This document shows, one piece after another, positions 54,801 through 64,000 of a stretch of DNA of 64,000 nucleotides. The stretch covers positions 34,850,105-34,914,104 of the forward strand of contig NW_019211457.1 of NCBI RefSeq assembly GCF_002443255.2, in the 5' to 3' direction. Origin of the DNA: Varroa destructor. Taxonomy: Eukaryota > Arthropoda > Arachnida > Mesostigmata > Varroidae. The position numbers and the translations under genes were made by a program. The notes under the pieces were generated by a model. That model saw only the letters and a list, made by a program, of their open reading frames with translations. It was not told the DNA's origin and did no database searches. The stretch's first letter is position 1. Every line of letters starts with the position of its first letter.

Positions 54801-56640
54801 CTAATCATTAGACATTATAAAAAAGTTGGACCGCGGTACGAATGAACATACGAGATTAAAACGCAGTCTCGCGATGAAATCGCAATAGGTATATTAGAAA
54901 GGACTAAACATAAACATAAAATGTGTGATTCTATATACGGTACCCACTGCAAAAGTACCGCTGTTACCGGTTTTAAACCCTGTGCTGAAAACGAAGGGGC
55001 TCTCCTTCCCTTTATTAATGGATCAAAGTATTTGCCCATTATGAATGTTTTGTTGTTGTAATTGTTTTCCTTTAAGGGAATAACTTTAATATTTGATTCG
55101 ACACATGGTTTCCTGAGTATTAGCGCACAAACTCAAAGGGTTATAAAGAGATTCGTATTTGGTAACTATATATAAACTCATATACAAAACATTTTATAAC
55201 AGTTGCTATACGCAGAGAAATGAACACAATGAGTCGTATGTTTCTTCCGTGTTTTCCGTCCGGCGCTTAAGTCGTTAGGAATTACGAAGGAACGATTATT
55301 TGTCAATATGAAATGAAGTATGCCTACGCCCTGATTCAAAGCCAGACCACCAAATGTCTCCAGGCTTAGCAATGGCTATTAGAACTTCGTCTTTGCGTAT
55401 TTACCGATAGCGTAAGATGACCCAACACTCATACCATAGCAAACCCCAATAGACTGCGCTGTTTCTCCGCAGAAAGTGTACCGGGCTGAAGATCGCCGGC
55501 GACGCACGATAAAAAAAACTCTCTAATAGAAAGTATATGTCGAAGTATGAGCTATTTAGGTTTAATACTCAAATACAAATGTGAAAATTAGTTTTTTCGG
55601 CCGTGCTCTGCCGCGCGACATAGGTTCAACTTACGTTTGAATACGAAAGAACACAGAAGACTCGTAATTATATATGTTCGAAGACCGAGTGTAGCGGTAA
55701 CCAGCACTCCATTCGCAACTGGGCCGTTATTCAATGGACGAATTGTAAATAAAAGTGTCATCGCAATCTAATATATGGTTGGTTCAGTAAAATTCGTCGT
55801 CTAGAAGAAAGGAAAACAACGACACCGAGCGGAAATGGAAAAACTTCCGACCCCGCCACAACAAGACACACTCTAAAGCGTCCACGTGGCGCCAAGTGTG
55901 CGATGAGCTGAACTGGGAAACGCTACCCGCACTGGCTAGATGGCGATTATACAAAAATTCGTCCAAGCAGTTTTCAGCTTTCAAAGAGTAACTTAAGCCC
56001 AACTGACAATAAGTGAAGAACAAGTTGTACTGAAGAGAGCAACGTGGCCGGAACATAAAATATTTATTTCGTAAGCAATCTGCCCTAATTACAGGAAACA
56101 GTTTTCCGTAACTGATTCGAAACTGTCCCCTCTATAGTAGTACTTGACATTGGTTCAAAAGCTTGTGAAGGTAAAGGACCGCGTACGAGCAATCTCAATA
56201 GAAAGAGTTCTATTATAAGTTCTGCACAGCCCTGATCGAACTAGGAGATCATCATATGACCGACTTCCTGTCCCGCCGTAAGTAGGCATGTAACCACCGC
56301 ATCATCGCCGGCACATAGCAAATGTAACAGTGAACGGAAAACCTGCTTCTGCTCAAACCGGATAATTTGCACGTTTAATATTAAATGTTCAAAGACAATA
56401 AATCCCTGGGAAACACAGTCTTCGCTTAATATATTTTCAGAAATATGTTAGATGAATAAAAAATAAAATAGATAAATATAACTGATACTTACACACTTAA
56501 GATACACTTAAGCCTATGTCTCAGCATGCGCGCGGATTGGCGTAAAATTATTTTAGCTTGCGTCTTACGATATGGAAGGAACCTTTTTAGTATCGATCTG
56601 CATAGTTGTGCTTCCCTGGAACTTGTTCTTTCCATACTGA
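51861..56640. other. AT-rich stretch, little coding signal
   Basis: Short frames at 52818, 53714 (acceptor CTTGCTGTCTCAACAG) and 55473 (acceptor GCTGTTTCTCCGCAG, 17 codons ending in a basic tail) are possible exons but too short or weak to call. The rest is AT-rich spacer. Confidence 0.5.
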
Positions 56641-56662
56641 GGTTATATATATATATATAACC
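56641..56662. repeat. Perfect 22-bp palindrome
   Basis: GGTTATATAT followed by its exact reverse complement around a TA core, 22 bases in all. It is the first of two adjacent palindromes. Confidence 0.9.
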
Positions 56663-56665
56663 TGA

Positions 56666-56723
56666 ATGGCCTATTTTATTAGTCCATATGTGTAAATACA
56701 TATAAACTAATAAAGTAGGCCAT
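56666..56723. repeat. Inverted repeat, 18-bp arms, 22-base loop
   Basis: Arms 56666-56683 (ATGGCCTATTTTATTAGT) and 56706-56723 are complementary with one mismatch. The loop contains a further small inverted repeat (CATATG and CATAT). It starts three bases after the 22-bp palindrome. It could be a small non-autonomous element or a cruciform-forming site. Confidence 0.85.
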
Positions 56724-58100
56724 AGTACACCGTTGAACTGGTCAGCAGGCGACGAATCGTACAGTTCTAGTATTCCTACTGCTAGATATGAATTTTTGTG
56801 GGAAAATTGTCGGTGTATCAATTTATTATACAAGTATGCCGTGATAAATTGTACTTTTGTATCAAAAATCCTCTAGAACGTAATTTAAGTATTCTCTGTT
56901 CAGTCAGCCCATAGCTTTCCGTAGCCACGCTATTTCTTGGAATTGCTTATGGAGAGTGTTATCAGAAATACCTGATTCATCTTGTTTGTCTCAGGCGGTC
57001 CGGTAGCAATGCTACTTGCGAGAATTCTTTTTTTCCAGGTAGTTCCTATTCGGTGATTTGATGTTTCAAAAGCCAGCAAAAGTTAAATGATGAATTCGTG
57101 CTAAAAACGACGAGCGTGCGTCCGGTCGATTTAGTAAGTTTCCGCTATTATTATCTAAGTTCCGGCTTTCGTTTTCGCAACTTTCGCCGGATAGGCTCGT
57201 CAAAAACAATATCATAGAAAGTGTAAGCTCTTAATGAAGCTTTGAAAGGGAGGAAACGTTCGTCCGAGATATTGGAACATACAATCTAACAGCGAAAGCT
57301 GTTCCCTGAAGCGGAAGCTGTGCTCTAATATGCGGCAGTATTAATAACTTAATCTAAGTTACCGAAGAGGCACAGGTGTACAAGTGAGTGCGCGAATCAT
57401 GCAGACAGGCACGAAATTAAATCTCAGATAGGAATATGCGTTAGCAGAACAACTATTATGGAACATCCGGGCACTTAGAGAAAGGCAGCAATACAATCTA
57501 GTATAGGAAAGCCTTGATATCCCAGATCACCCGAAAAACCTGACTCATGGAAAAAGATCAACACGTCCGTTTTGTCGTACGTGCTGTCTGCGTTACGTTC
57601 CATGTAGGTCATAATTTTTAATCGGCTCCATTCTTAATTCATTAATTAATTTTTCTGTTCATAGAACAGCCGACACAAGTTCTAACGATAATTATTGCAA
57701 CAAATTATACGGTAACTAAAAATACATTCATATACGAGTACTGAGAACGCTGATAATAGGGTTTCATGAATTGTGCGTTCATAATAATATCTTCACTCTA
57801 ATTGGCTATAAGCATACTGATGTCGGCAAAGCTAGGAAAAGATGTTACTAGAATTTAAAAAACGGCGGCATATACATCCGTGTCCTTTGCGCAACCGACA
57901 ATTAATGACAAAAAAATAATTACGAACGGATACCCATGTACTCTTCTAACGTCAGCCTATTACTAAGGTTTATACGCTTTATGGAATCGAATAAGAGAAC
58001 CGCACTGGCCATTTTCATTCATTGTCTCTATAAATCTGCATGCTTTTTTTCTGGCCAAACGTGTAGATGCTAGATAGATCGTGCCATATGACTGACAAGG
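56724..58100. other. Stretch without a secure gene
   Basis: A strong acceptor at 56995 (CATCTTGTTTGTCTCAG) with a CAG|GTAGTT donor would make a 43-base micro-exon readable in two frames. No other signal is seen. Confidence 0.45.
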
Positions 58101-58313
58101 CTAAGTAATGTTCCCTTTGTTTTCTATGCTGCTTCTCTTACTATTAATACAACTGGACATATCTATATCCCTTCTAGACAGAAAGACAGACAGCTTATTG
58201 TTGCTGGATTGAACCAATTTGGCTGTTCGGGAGCCATATTTGGTCGCCCAAGACCAGCAATTACGTTTCGTAATTTTTATGAGATTTTGCAGTAGCAGGC
58301 AAGTCTGCAACAT
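58101..58313 (-). CDS. ATG ORF, 70 aa, minus strand
   Basis: ATG (CGTAATGTTGC) opens 70 codons, 63% purine-first and 20% T-first. The product begins MLQTCLLLQNLIKITKRN, then is polar and lysine/serine-rich, ending SSIENKGNIT. It may be a small intronless gene or a first exon. Function unknown. Confidence 0.3.
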   Translation of the reverse strand: MLQTCLLLQNLIKITKRNCWSWATKYGSRTAKLVQSSNNKLSVFLSRRDIDMSSCINSKRSSIENKGNIT

Positions 58314-59177
58314 TACGAGCAGCTGGCCTTATTGATCACCGCGCCTACTTAAAGGCTTAGATGGCTTCGGCAAAATATAAATGTTCTGAAGAAGCATAGC
58401 ACACAGCTAGCGAACAAACAACAGCACCAGTAGAAAGTTTGCCCCGGTTGCTTCCTTATGTTCGGCGGAATTGAGGCAATTACTCAGATCCTATTGTGAT
58501 TAAAGAAAATATAAGAAATCGGGTAGTCACGGCCGGTTACAGGTACTAACACTGTGCACGAGAACGCTGGAGAATCGTTCTCATCGCCAAAGATGAAATA
58601 AACTTTATTACTGCCTTCTGTCGTAGCGTGGGGGCGCAATTACTATGGCCAGCATAATCGGAAATGTATAATTAAAAAGTTACGCAGGTTTACAAATACA
58701 GCATTCAATCAGGTATGCAATCATTTGCAAAGTACACATACGCTTTTGTACAAGCGACTTCAAATAGCGTCCGTTCAACTTCTCATCGATCATAAATCTT
58801 TATGTGAAATAATTTCTAACTAAGAGTCTAAGTAGGCGAATGGAAGCATTTTAGAAAGAAGATACTGCTTTGACCAACCATAAAGAACGTACTACCGTGT
58901 AAATACTACCGGGAGATGCCCTTCGTCATAACAGCTGGACCACCCCACACTCAAGCTCTTCCCACGAAAATTCGGGTCAAAAATTTGGTTAGGGCAAATC
59001 ATTGAAGCAGTGGCTGTATTGGTCGAGAGAGATGACTTCAGTGCCCCCTTTGGGAGTCGTAATCCAGTTCTCGAGTTGGCAACAATAATTTCCCTATTCT
59101 AAATCCGTGGCGACTAAAACAGATGTTTCATCTGCACTGTCTGCAGCGCTTATATGTAATTAAAAAGCAAACCCTTT

Positions 59178-59432
59178 CTAGTAGTAGGAAGTTATATTAG
59201 ATACTGTACTAAAAAAACTTGTACTAGATTCGAAATTCGAACCTAGGGGTAGAAATTTCACAATGGAGCTCAAACTTTTTCCATATATCGTTGACCGTAC
59301 GTTGCCATTTCGTCGTGTAAATAAGAAGATGATTGATTTGATACAGAGCAAATAGGACATGTTTGTACAAAGGATTACCCAAATGCGGGAATAAATTTTG
59401 GGCGTTCCACTTACGATTGCCTCACAGCTCAT
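59178..59432 (-). CDS. ATG ORF with strong early donor, minus strand
   Basis: ATG opens 84 codons (MSCEAIVSGTPKIYSRIWVI). After six codons a perfect donor occurs (GCAATC|GTAAGT, phase 0), so this may be a tiny first coding exon rather than a continuous ORF. The later part is serine/phenylalanine-rich with weak rhythm. Confidence 0.22.
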   Translation of the reverse strand: MSCEAIVSGTPKIYSRIWVILCTNMSYLLCIKSIIFLFTRRNGNVRSTIYGKSLSSIVKFLPLGSNFESSTSFFSTVSNITSYY

Positions 59433-60916
59433 AATATCATGGAACGTTGCCTAGTTTTACGCTAAAGCTTGTTCGATTTAAGCTCGGCTGAGTTCTTCTA
59501 TTTTGTCGATATGCCTTTGTAATAATGAGTCTGCCTACTTTGCAGGTCTGAATATACCACAAAGTGAAGTTACCCCAGCGCAGTCCACTTTGTTAGTTTT
59601 CTAAACTTTACCGGTGTTTGTTTGCAAGTATCGGTTGATTTAGAAGTTAGCCCACATAATAGGCTAACTAAAAATAGTTAGTTTTTTTACTGCTTCTGCG
59701 GACGCAGGAGATCTTATGCATATGGTCGTTAAAGGCTGTGCAACCTGTGCAATGTTAGCGTACAATAATTGATTATTGTACCTTGGCAAATTTTCATTGA
59801 ACTAGCCAGGTATTTACGGATAAAACCTTTGTACTGTCAATGTGTTGACTTTGAAAAGTCCTAAAACTATATCACATAACTACTCGAATATGTCAAAATA
59901 CGAAAATGTGCTTGCTTTTGTTTGTTATAACAGTAGATATTTTTTTAGACATTTTTTAGTAGATTTTATCGTTATCTAATATGATACTATATAATATGGT
60001 GGTGAAATGAAATGCGACCATGTATAAATTCTTTGAGGTAATGCCAAAAGCGGCCTTAAATGAGGCTTATAGAGAATTGAGGTTTAGTAAATGTTCTTTA
60101 ACGAGAGTAAGTCTTACATATAGACTATCCGGGAAGAATGGCTTCGGGTGTTCCGGTCGTGCATGAATGCATTTGTCCCATAGTGTTTATATACCTATAT
60201 ACATAATTTCTACTTGGGCGTGATCAGTAATGCTATTGCGACACCAATGATTTAATAGCCATATATTATATATCAGACTGAACCCTCAATATGGCAAAAC
60301 ACATACTTGAAGAGTTGTACCATATCGTTACCAAACTATGTTAGATTTCGTTAGCGTTTTATTATTTTAACGCTCTCCAGTCTTTTTTAATAGAACTAAG
60401 TAGAGTTGCAACTAAACGACTTGTGTAAACGGCCGCAATACATAACATGCAGCCTATATATGTATATCTCTAAACGATCAAGGTTTCACTTAGATGTTTT
60501 GACAATCAATTTAATAGAATATGAATGGAAAAATGGCCATGGGGTTAGAACGATACACATCGGATGCCATCAGCAATATATTAAACCAGTACTCTGCTGC
60601 TACAGAATGATCGATAGAAGGACGTAGAGCGTCAGTCGTATTTACTAATCTATTACCAATATTTGGCCAAATAGTTGGACGGGACTCTCCGTGTTTGCCC
60701 TAATATATATATATAACAGGAGTCCTTATTTAGGAATACAATGCTATACCCAGATGAGGACATTGTAGTCAACGAAAGAACCCAGTTATTACCAACGCTA
60801 CAGTAGAAAGGTCGTCGAGAAGCATGCAGGTCAAAAAAGACCAGCCTTAGGTTGGTTATGTTACGCATGAATTAAGCGTCGAGTTGAACGCTTCCAGTCA
60901 TGCTTCTATAACGCAG
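59433..60916. other. Stretch without a secure gene
   Basis: AT-rich spacer. Small frames at 60406 and 60653 have no splice support. Confidence 0.5.
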
Positions 60917-61054
60917 GGCAGGCTTGTTTTTATCTGTCTCCCGGTGTGGGTTTGCGACTCATCTCAAGAACAAAAATGGGAAAATCTTCCTCTCTGTCAA
61001 CTTTGGGAAGCAACTTGGATTATATCTATCAGTACAGAAACAAAAGGAAGCAAG
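60917..61054 (+). CDS. Candidate internal exon, tryptophan-rich
   Basis: The acceptor CTTCCAGTCATGCTTCTATAACGCAG and the strong donor AGCAAG|GTATGT bound exactly 46 open codons, phase 0 to 0. The product reads GRLVFICLPVWVCDSSQEQK, then PLCQLWEATWIISIS and a threonine/lysine-rich end. It has an unusual number of tryptophans and cysteines. Family unknown. Confidence 0.33.
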
Positions 61055-62406
61055 GTATGTATACTTAACTTAGATGTTTCGCCACAGAGTGCTTGTCGGG
61101 CAGAAGTCTTGTTGTTGTGTGTTTTTTTTATTACCAATTATTTAAACATTTCGGCGTTTCGTGAATAATCGATTGAATATTGTACCATTACATCATAAGT
61201 ACACATCGTTCTCAGAATTTAAAATGCACGATTTTTAGATCAGAAAGACGTTTTCCAAGATAGAAATATTGTAAAATCGAAGTGATGTTTGTTGAATACC
61301 TGAATAAATTTGTTTGAAACTTGCTAGCCGTTTTAAATTGAAAATTAGAAACCATTTAGATGATTTAGTAAGACTAAACTAAGTACGTTCCTTTTTTGTC
61401 TCCATCTTTTTTGTGAAACCATGGCCTATATCAGTTCGAGGCATTGTTTTTGTCGATAATTTTGTGACGTTCGTTATTAAATTGGGTTAAATCGGATCGG
61501 CTGAAAGAGAAACATGATTAGAGCAAAAGCTTTGCCTCTTTCCCGGACACCTACAGCAAGCCTGTTTGCTCGTAGCTACAAAATAACAAATTATTAATCT
61601 TTGGTACATGAAGGCCGGAGACGCAATGTACACGAAAAATAAAAGGTCCTTTTTAATGTGGACATTTTTGATGTCCTTCGAAAAACCATAATTCCTTTGA
61701 GAAAACATGCGCCACTTCCGCGGCTCGCGAAATTTTTGTCCATATCCTGGAAAACATACATATGATACGCAAATCGCAAGTTGCACGTCAGACAGCGAGC
61801 TGTAATTGCATAAAGCGTAATTAACTGGATTTTACTCTCAATCATCCCTTTGAAAACGAACGAAAAAAGTTAAACCTTAATTGATTTTAATTTGGATGAA
61901 TTAAATGCGTTTGACGAGGTTAAACAAAGCTATTTTTGAGTTTTGAGATACAACTTTGAGTACCACAGCCGTCCCGTGTTCTACTGATATTAATGCTTTC
62001 ACAGATCTACTACGGAACTTTAAACTAGAAAAACTGGGTGAAAAACCCCTACAATAAGCACCCTCTGCATCAATTTAGTCCAGAATCCGATATGCCACGG
62101 GCGGTTAAACAAATAAAATTTGCCCTTTTATTACCATCACTTCGATATACGTAGGAATGAACTACGGTGGCTAGTGCGTTATGGCACGGTAGGAATCTCT
62201 GAGTGACCACATCGTAGTTCCCTTGAGCGGCAAATCATGGGTCAGGTTGCCTATCTGCTGGCCTCGTCCGCTATGAAAGTTTGAAGCCACCACAGCGATA
62301 ATAAAGTTTTACGGAGATAGACAAGCCAAGAGAAAGATTCTGAAGTGGACAGCAAAGAATAGTCTAGCGCCTGGTAGGTCTATATGCCCTCAGTACGTTG
62401 TCTCAG
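61055..62406. other. Stretch without a secure gene
   Basis: Two minus-strand frames (61487-61845) overlap. The piece after an acceptor near 61754 (ATATGTATGTTTTCCAG) reads DMDKNFASRGSGACFLKG and has fair rhythm for about 23 codons, but no donor is visible. Confidence 0.4.
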
Positions 62407-62649
62407 CATAAGTTGCTCCATGCTCTGATCCGTACGAAGCACGCCAGTAAGGCCGGCAAACTTAACAATCCCACTAAGCTTTATGAGACTAACTACAGTG
62501 GCCTGTCTAAGCCATGGATTGTGCGCACTGCGCCATGGGGGCCACGCTACTTGGATTACTCACTAAATTACTTATTGCATAGGCTACTTAGTGCTACGCT
62601 CATGATGTGCAGCTTTTGCATACTCGCTACGTGTGCAGGTGCAATTTGA
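62407..62649 (+). CDS. Candidate exon with membrane span
   Basis: The acceptor CCTCAGTACGTTGTCTCAG opens 80 codons in phase 0 to TGA. A CAG|GTGCAA donor four codons before the stop (62638) is possible. The product is basic at first (LIRTKHASKAGKLNNPTKLY), then SKPWIVRTAPWGPRYLDY, and ends hydrophobic (LLSATLMMCSFCILATCAG). It resembles a juxtamembrane region followed by a membrane span. Codon rhythm is moderate. Confidence 0.33.
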   Translation, partial: HKLLHALIRTKHASKAGKLNNPTKLYETNYSGLSKPWIVRTAPWGPRYLDYSLNYLLHRLLSATLMMCSFCILATCAGAI

Positions 62650-63154
62650 GGTTTGCAGCTGACAGATGCTGTTTGAAGGATGAAAGGGGTAGAAAAACGA
62701 AAGTAGCAAAAGGATACGCCCAATGCGTATGTGTGCTGTAAAAAGGTCAGAGAAATTTCCATCTACCCGTTTGTACCACTGGACAGAAAGGTCGGAAATA
62801 CCATTATTCTGATCGGGTGGTAATGCTTGTATTAGAACTGACATTATCATTATTATTATAATTTTGTGATTCGCATCGCCGGGCAAAATGCATCGTCTCC
62901 AGAATGAATAGAACTGTTGAACCTATATTAAGAGACATGGCAGCAGCTTCGCAGAACCTGTCGGTAAATAACACATAAATGTAGCACAGTTGTTAGGTTA
63001 TAATGCTAAGCAGCGAACGATGCGATCCTAATCGACTCGCAAAATCTTTATGCATCTGTAGCCGCATAGATACCTACCTGTTCTCTATCCAAACGACTGG
63101 AAACTCGGTACATCTTTTGCATGCATCTACTCATACTCAGCCTTTCCTTCTCAG

Positions 63155-63350
63155 TTGTACTTTTAATAACCTAGCACAGCGATACGAATTCTTCCCAAAG
63201 ACAGCATCCCCTCTTATCCGGAAAGCGTTTCGAAGGATCCCGTCATCCCTCGTTTTAGACAATTTTACTGTTTATACATCGGACCGAGGTGCGGAGACAA
63301 CATCATACGGTATTATTTACGCCTTGATTTCTCCTGCTGTTAACATTCAG
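63155..63350 (+). CDS. Candidate internal exon near right edge
   Basis: Excellent acceptor (CATACTCAGCCTTTCCTTCTCAG) and donor (ATTCAG|GTAAAA). One base and 65 codons are open between them, ending in phase 0. The product includes LAQRYEFFPKTASPLIRKAF and TVYTSDRGAETTSYGIIYAL. Splice signals are among the best in the window; codon rhythm is only average. It joins in phase to a short last exon at 63423. Confidence 0.38.
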
Positions 63351-63422
63351 GTAAAAACCTAATCCACCGAGCACACGTATACACCTATAACGATCAAGCT
63401 GCTTCTTTTGACCCTACTACAG

Positions 63423-63458
63423 TCATTATATTCGCTACAAAGTGGCCTGACACCATGA
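63423..63458 (+). CDS. Candidate short last exon after 63155-63350
   Basis: The acceptor GCTTCTTTTGACCCTACTACAG follows a 72-base intron, and 11 codons in phase 0 lead to TGA (SLYSLQSGLTP). A reading with two leading bases is longer and more coding-like (IIFATKWPDTMTPDHAAMKN, to a TGA near 63523), but does not fit the upstream phase. Confidence 0.28.
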   Translation, partial: SLYSLQSGLTP

Positions 63459-63558
63459 CGCCTGATCACGCTGCTATGAAAAACGATCACTGGAAAAATA
63501 CTCCGAAGGAGGGATGCGGCTGATCTGACTTCGCAGAGTCGGATTCTACTATTTGGCG

Positions 63559-63753
63559 ATGTTAATAAGTGGTATGTGTGATATAACTGTTCGACAGCTT
63601 AGAAGCGTCCGGGCATTTTCTAGCAACGGCAGTGTCATCGTCCTTGAAAAACGTTCAGGCGACGGCGGAAATAACAGCCGTGGACTCCTTGCACGCTTGC
63701 ATAGAAAGCGATGGTTGGTAGCGCATACGATCGCCGTATGCGTACACTGCTAA
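63559..63753 (+). CDS. ATG ORF, 64 aa
   Basis: ATG (GGCGATGTTAAT) opens 64 codons to TAA; 32% are G-first, 62% purine-first and 17% T-first. The product begins MLISGMCDITVRQLRSVRAF, has a glycine/asparagine patch (KRSGDGGNNSRG) and a basic then hydrophobic end. It may be an intronless ORF or part of a gene running out of the window. Function unknown. Confidence 0.33.
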   Translation: MLISGMCDITVRQLRSVRAFSSNGSVIVLEKRSGDGGNNSRGLLARLHRKRWLVAHTIAVCVHC

Positions 63754-64000
63754 GAAAATCGTCGATCACATTAGCCCCAAAGTGACTGGTATTTGCTGGT
63801 TCTTGTAAAGCGCCAGATGATAACGGGAGGCAGCAAGGCTGAAAGAAGAGAAAACTTGTGGTGAGGTCGAGCCTATGCAGACCAGAGCTCACCAGTCTGA
63901 AGAAGTGTGACCACCAGCCGCTGGCAGTTTGCCGGGGGTGCCCATGCCGCTATGCTTCCCTATTTCTGTGCGCAACCTAACGCATGCAGAGGAACGCCAC

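Noticed and set aside
1..64000. CRISPR arrays, bacterial promoters or operons
   Set aside because: No spaced direct-repeat arrays, no ribosome-binding sites and no contiguous gene runs; the window is eukaryotic in character.

Overview
This looks like nuclear DNA of a eukaryote with moderately AT-rich, intron-containing genes. There are no operon-like gene runs, no ribosome-binding sites and almost no long open frames: the longest clean frames are about 150-160 codons in 64 kb. AT-rich spacer, TA, TTG and GA microsatellites, homopolymer tracts and short palindromes are scattered throughout, together with many pyrimidine-tract/AG acceptors and GT donors. An arthropod-like or other small-invertebrate genome is my guess from texture alone; no sequence here identifies the species. 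I recognised no gene family with certainty, no tRNA or rRNA, no CRISPR array, and no transposase, reverse transcriptase or terminal repeats of a large transposon.

Coding calls were made by hand. I looked for a pyrimidine-rich tract ending in AG, an open frame, a plausible donor, stop or ATG, and the codon rhythm of real exons (many G- or purine-first codons, few T-first codons). Percentages quoted are my own hand counts. Because many frames were examined, some of these exons must be coincidences: several 'last exons' on one strand lie too close together to belong to separate genes. Confidence values are therefore low, and each entry is a candidate exon, not a gene model. Gene symbols are left empty.

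Layout. 0-11 kb: plus-strand candidates at 322, 1491, 3541, 7284, 9849 and 10258 and one minus exon at 7888. 11-20 kb: a signal-anchor ORF at 11465, exons near 14.5-15.2 kb, an alanine/valine-rich ORF and spliced pair at 16.3-17.1 kb, a minus two-exon model at 18.0-18.6 kb and a plus two-exon model at 19.2-19.7 kb. 20-32 kb: sparse candidates on both strands and a phase-consistent four-exon plus chain at 31.0-31.8 kb. 33-36 kb: five minus-strand exon candidates, the densest minus-strand region. 36-42 kb: several intronless plus-strand ORFs starting with ATG. 43-49 kb: mixed-strand candidates, including a membrane-anchor last exon at 48206. 49-58 kb: AT-rich and poor in coding signal, with microsatellites and a striking double palindrome at 56.64-56.72 kb. 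58-64 kb: a few candidates, with a well-spliced exon pair near the right edge.

The sequence does not show how these genes might work together, and no pathway can be inferred.
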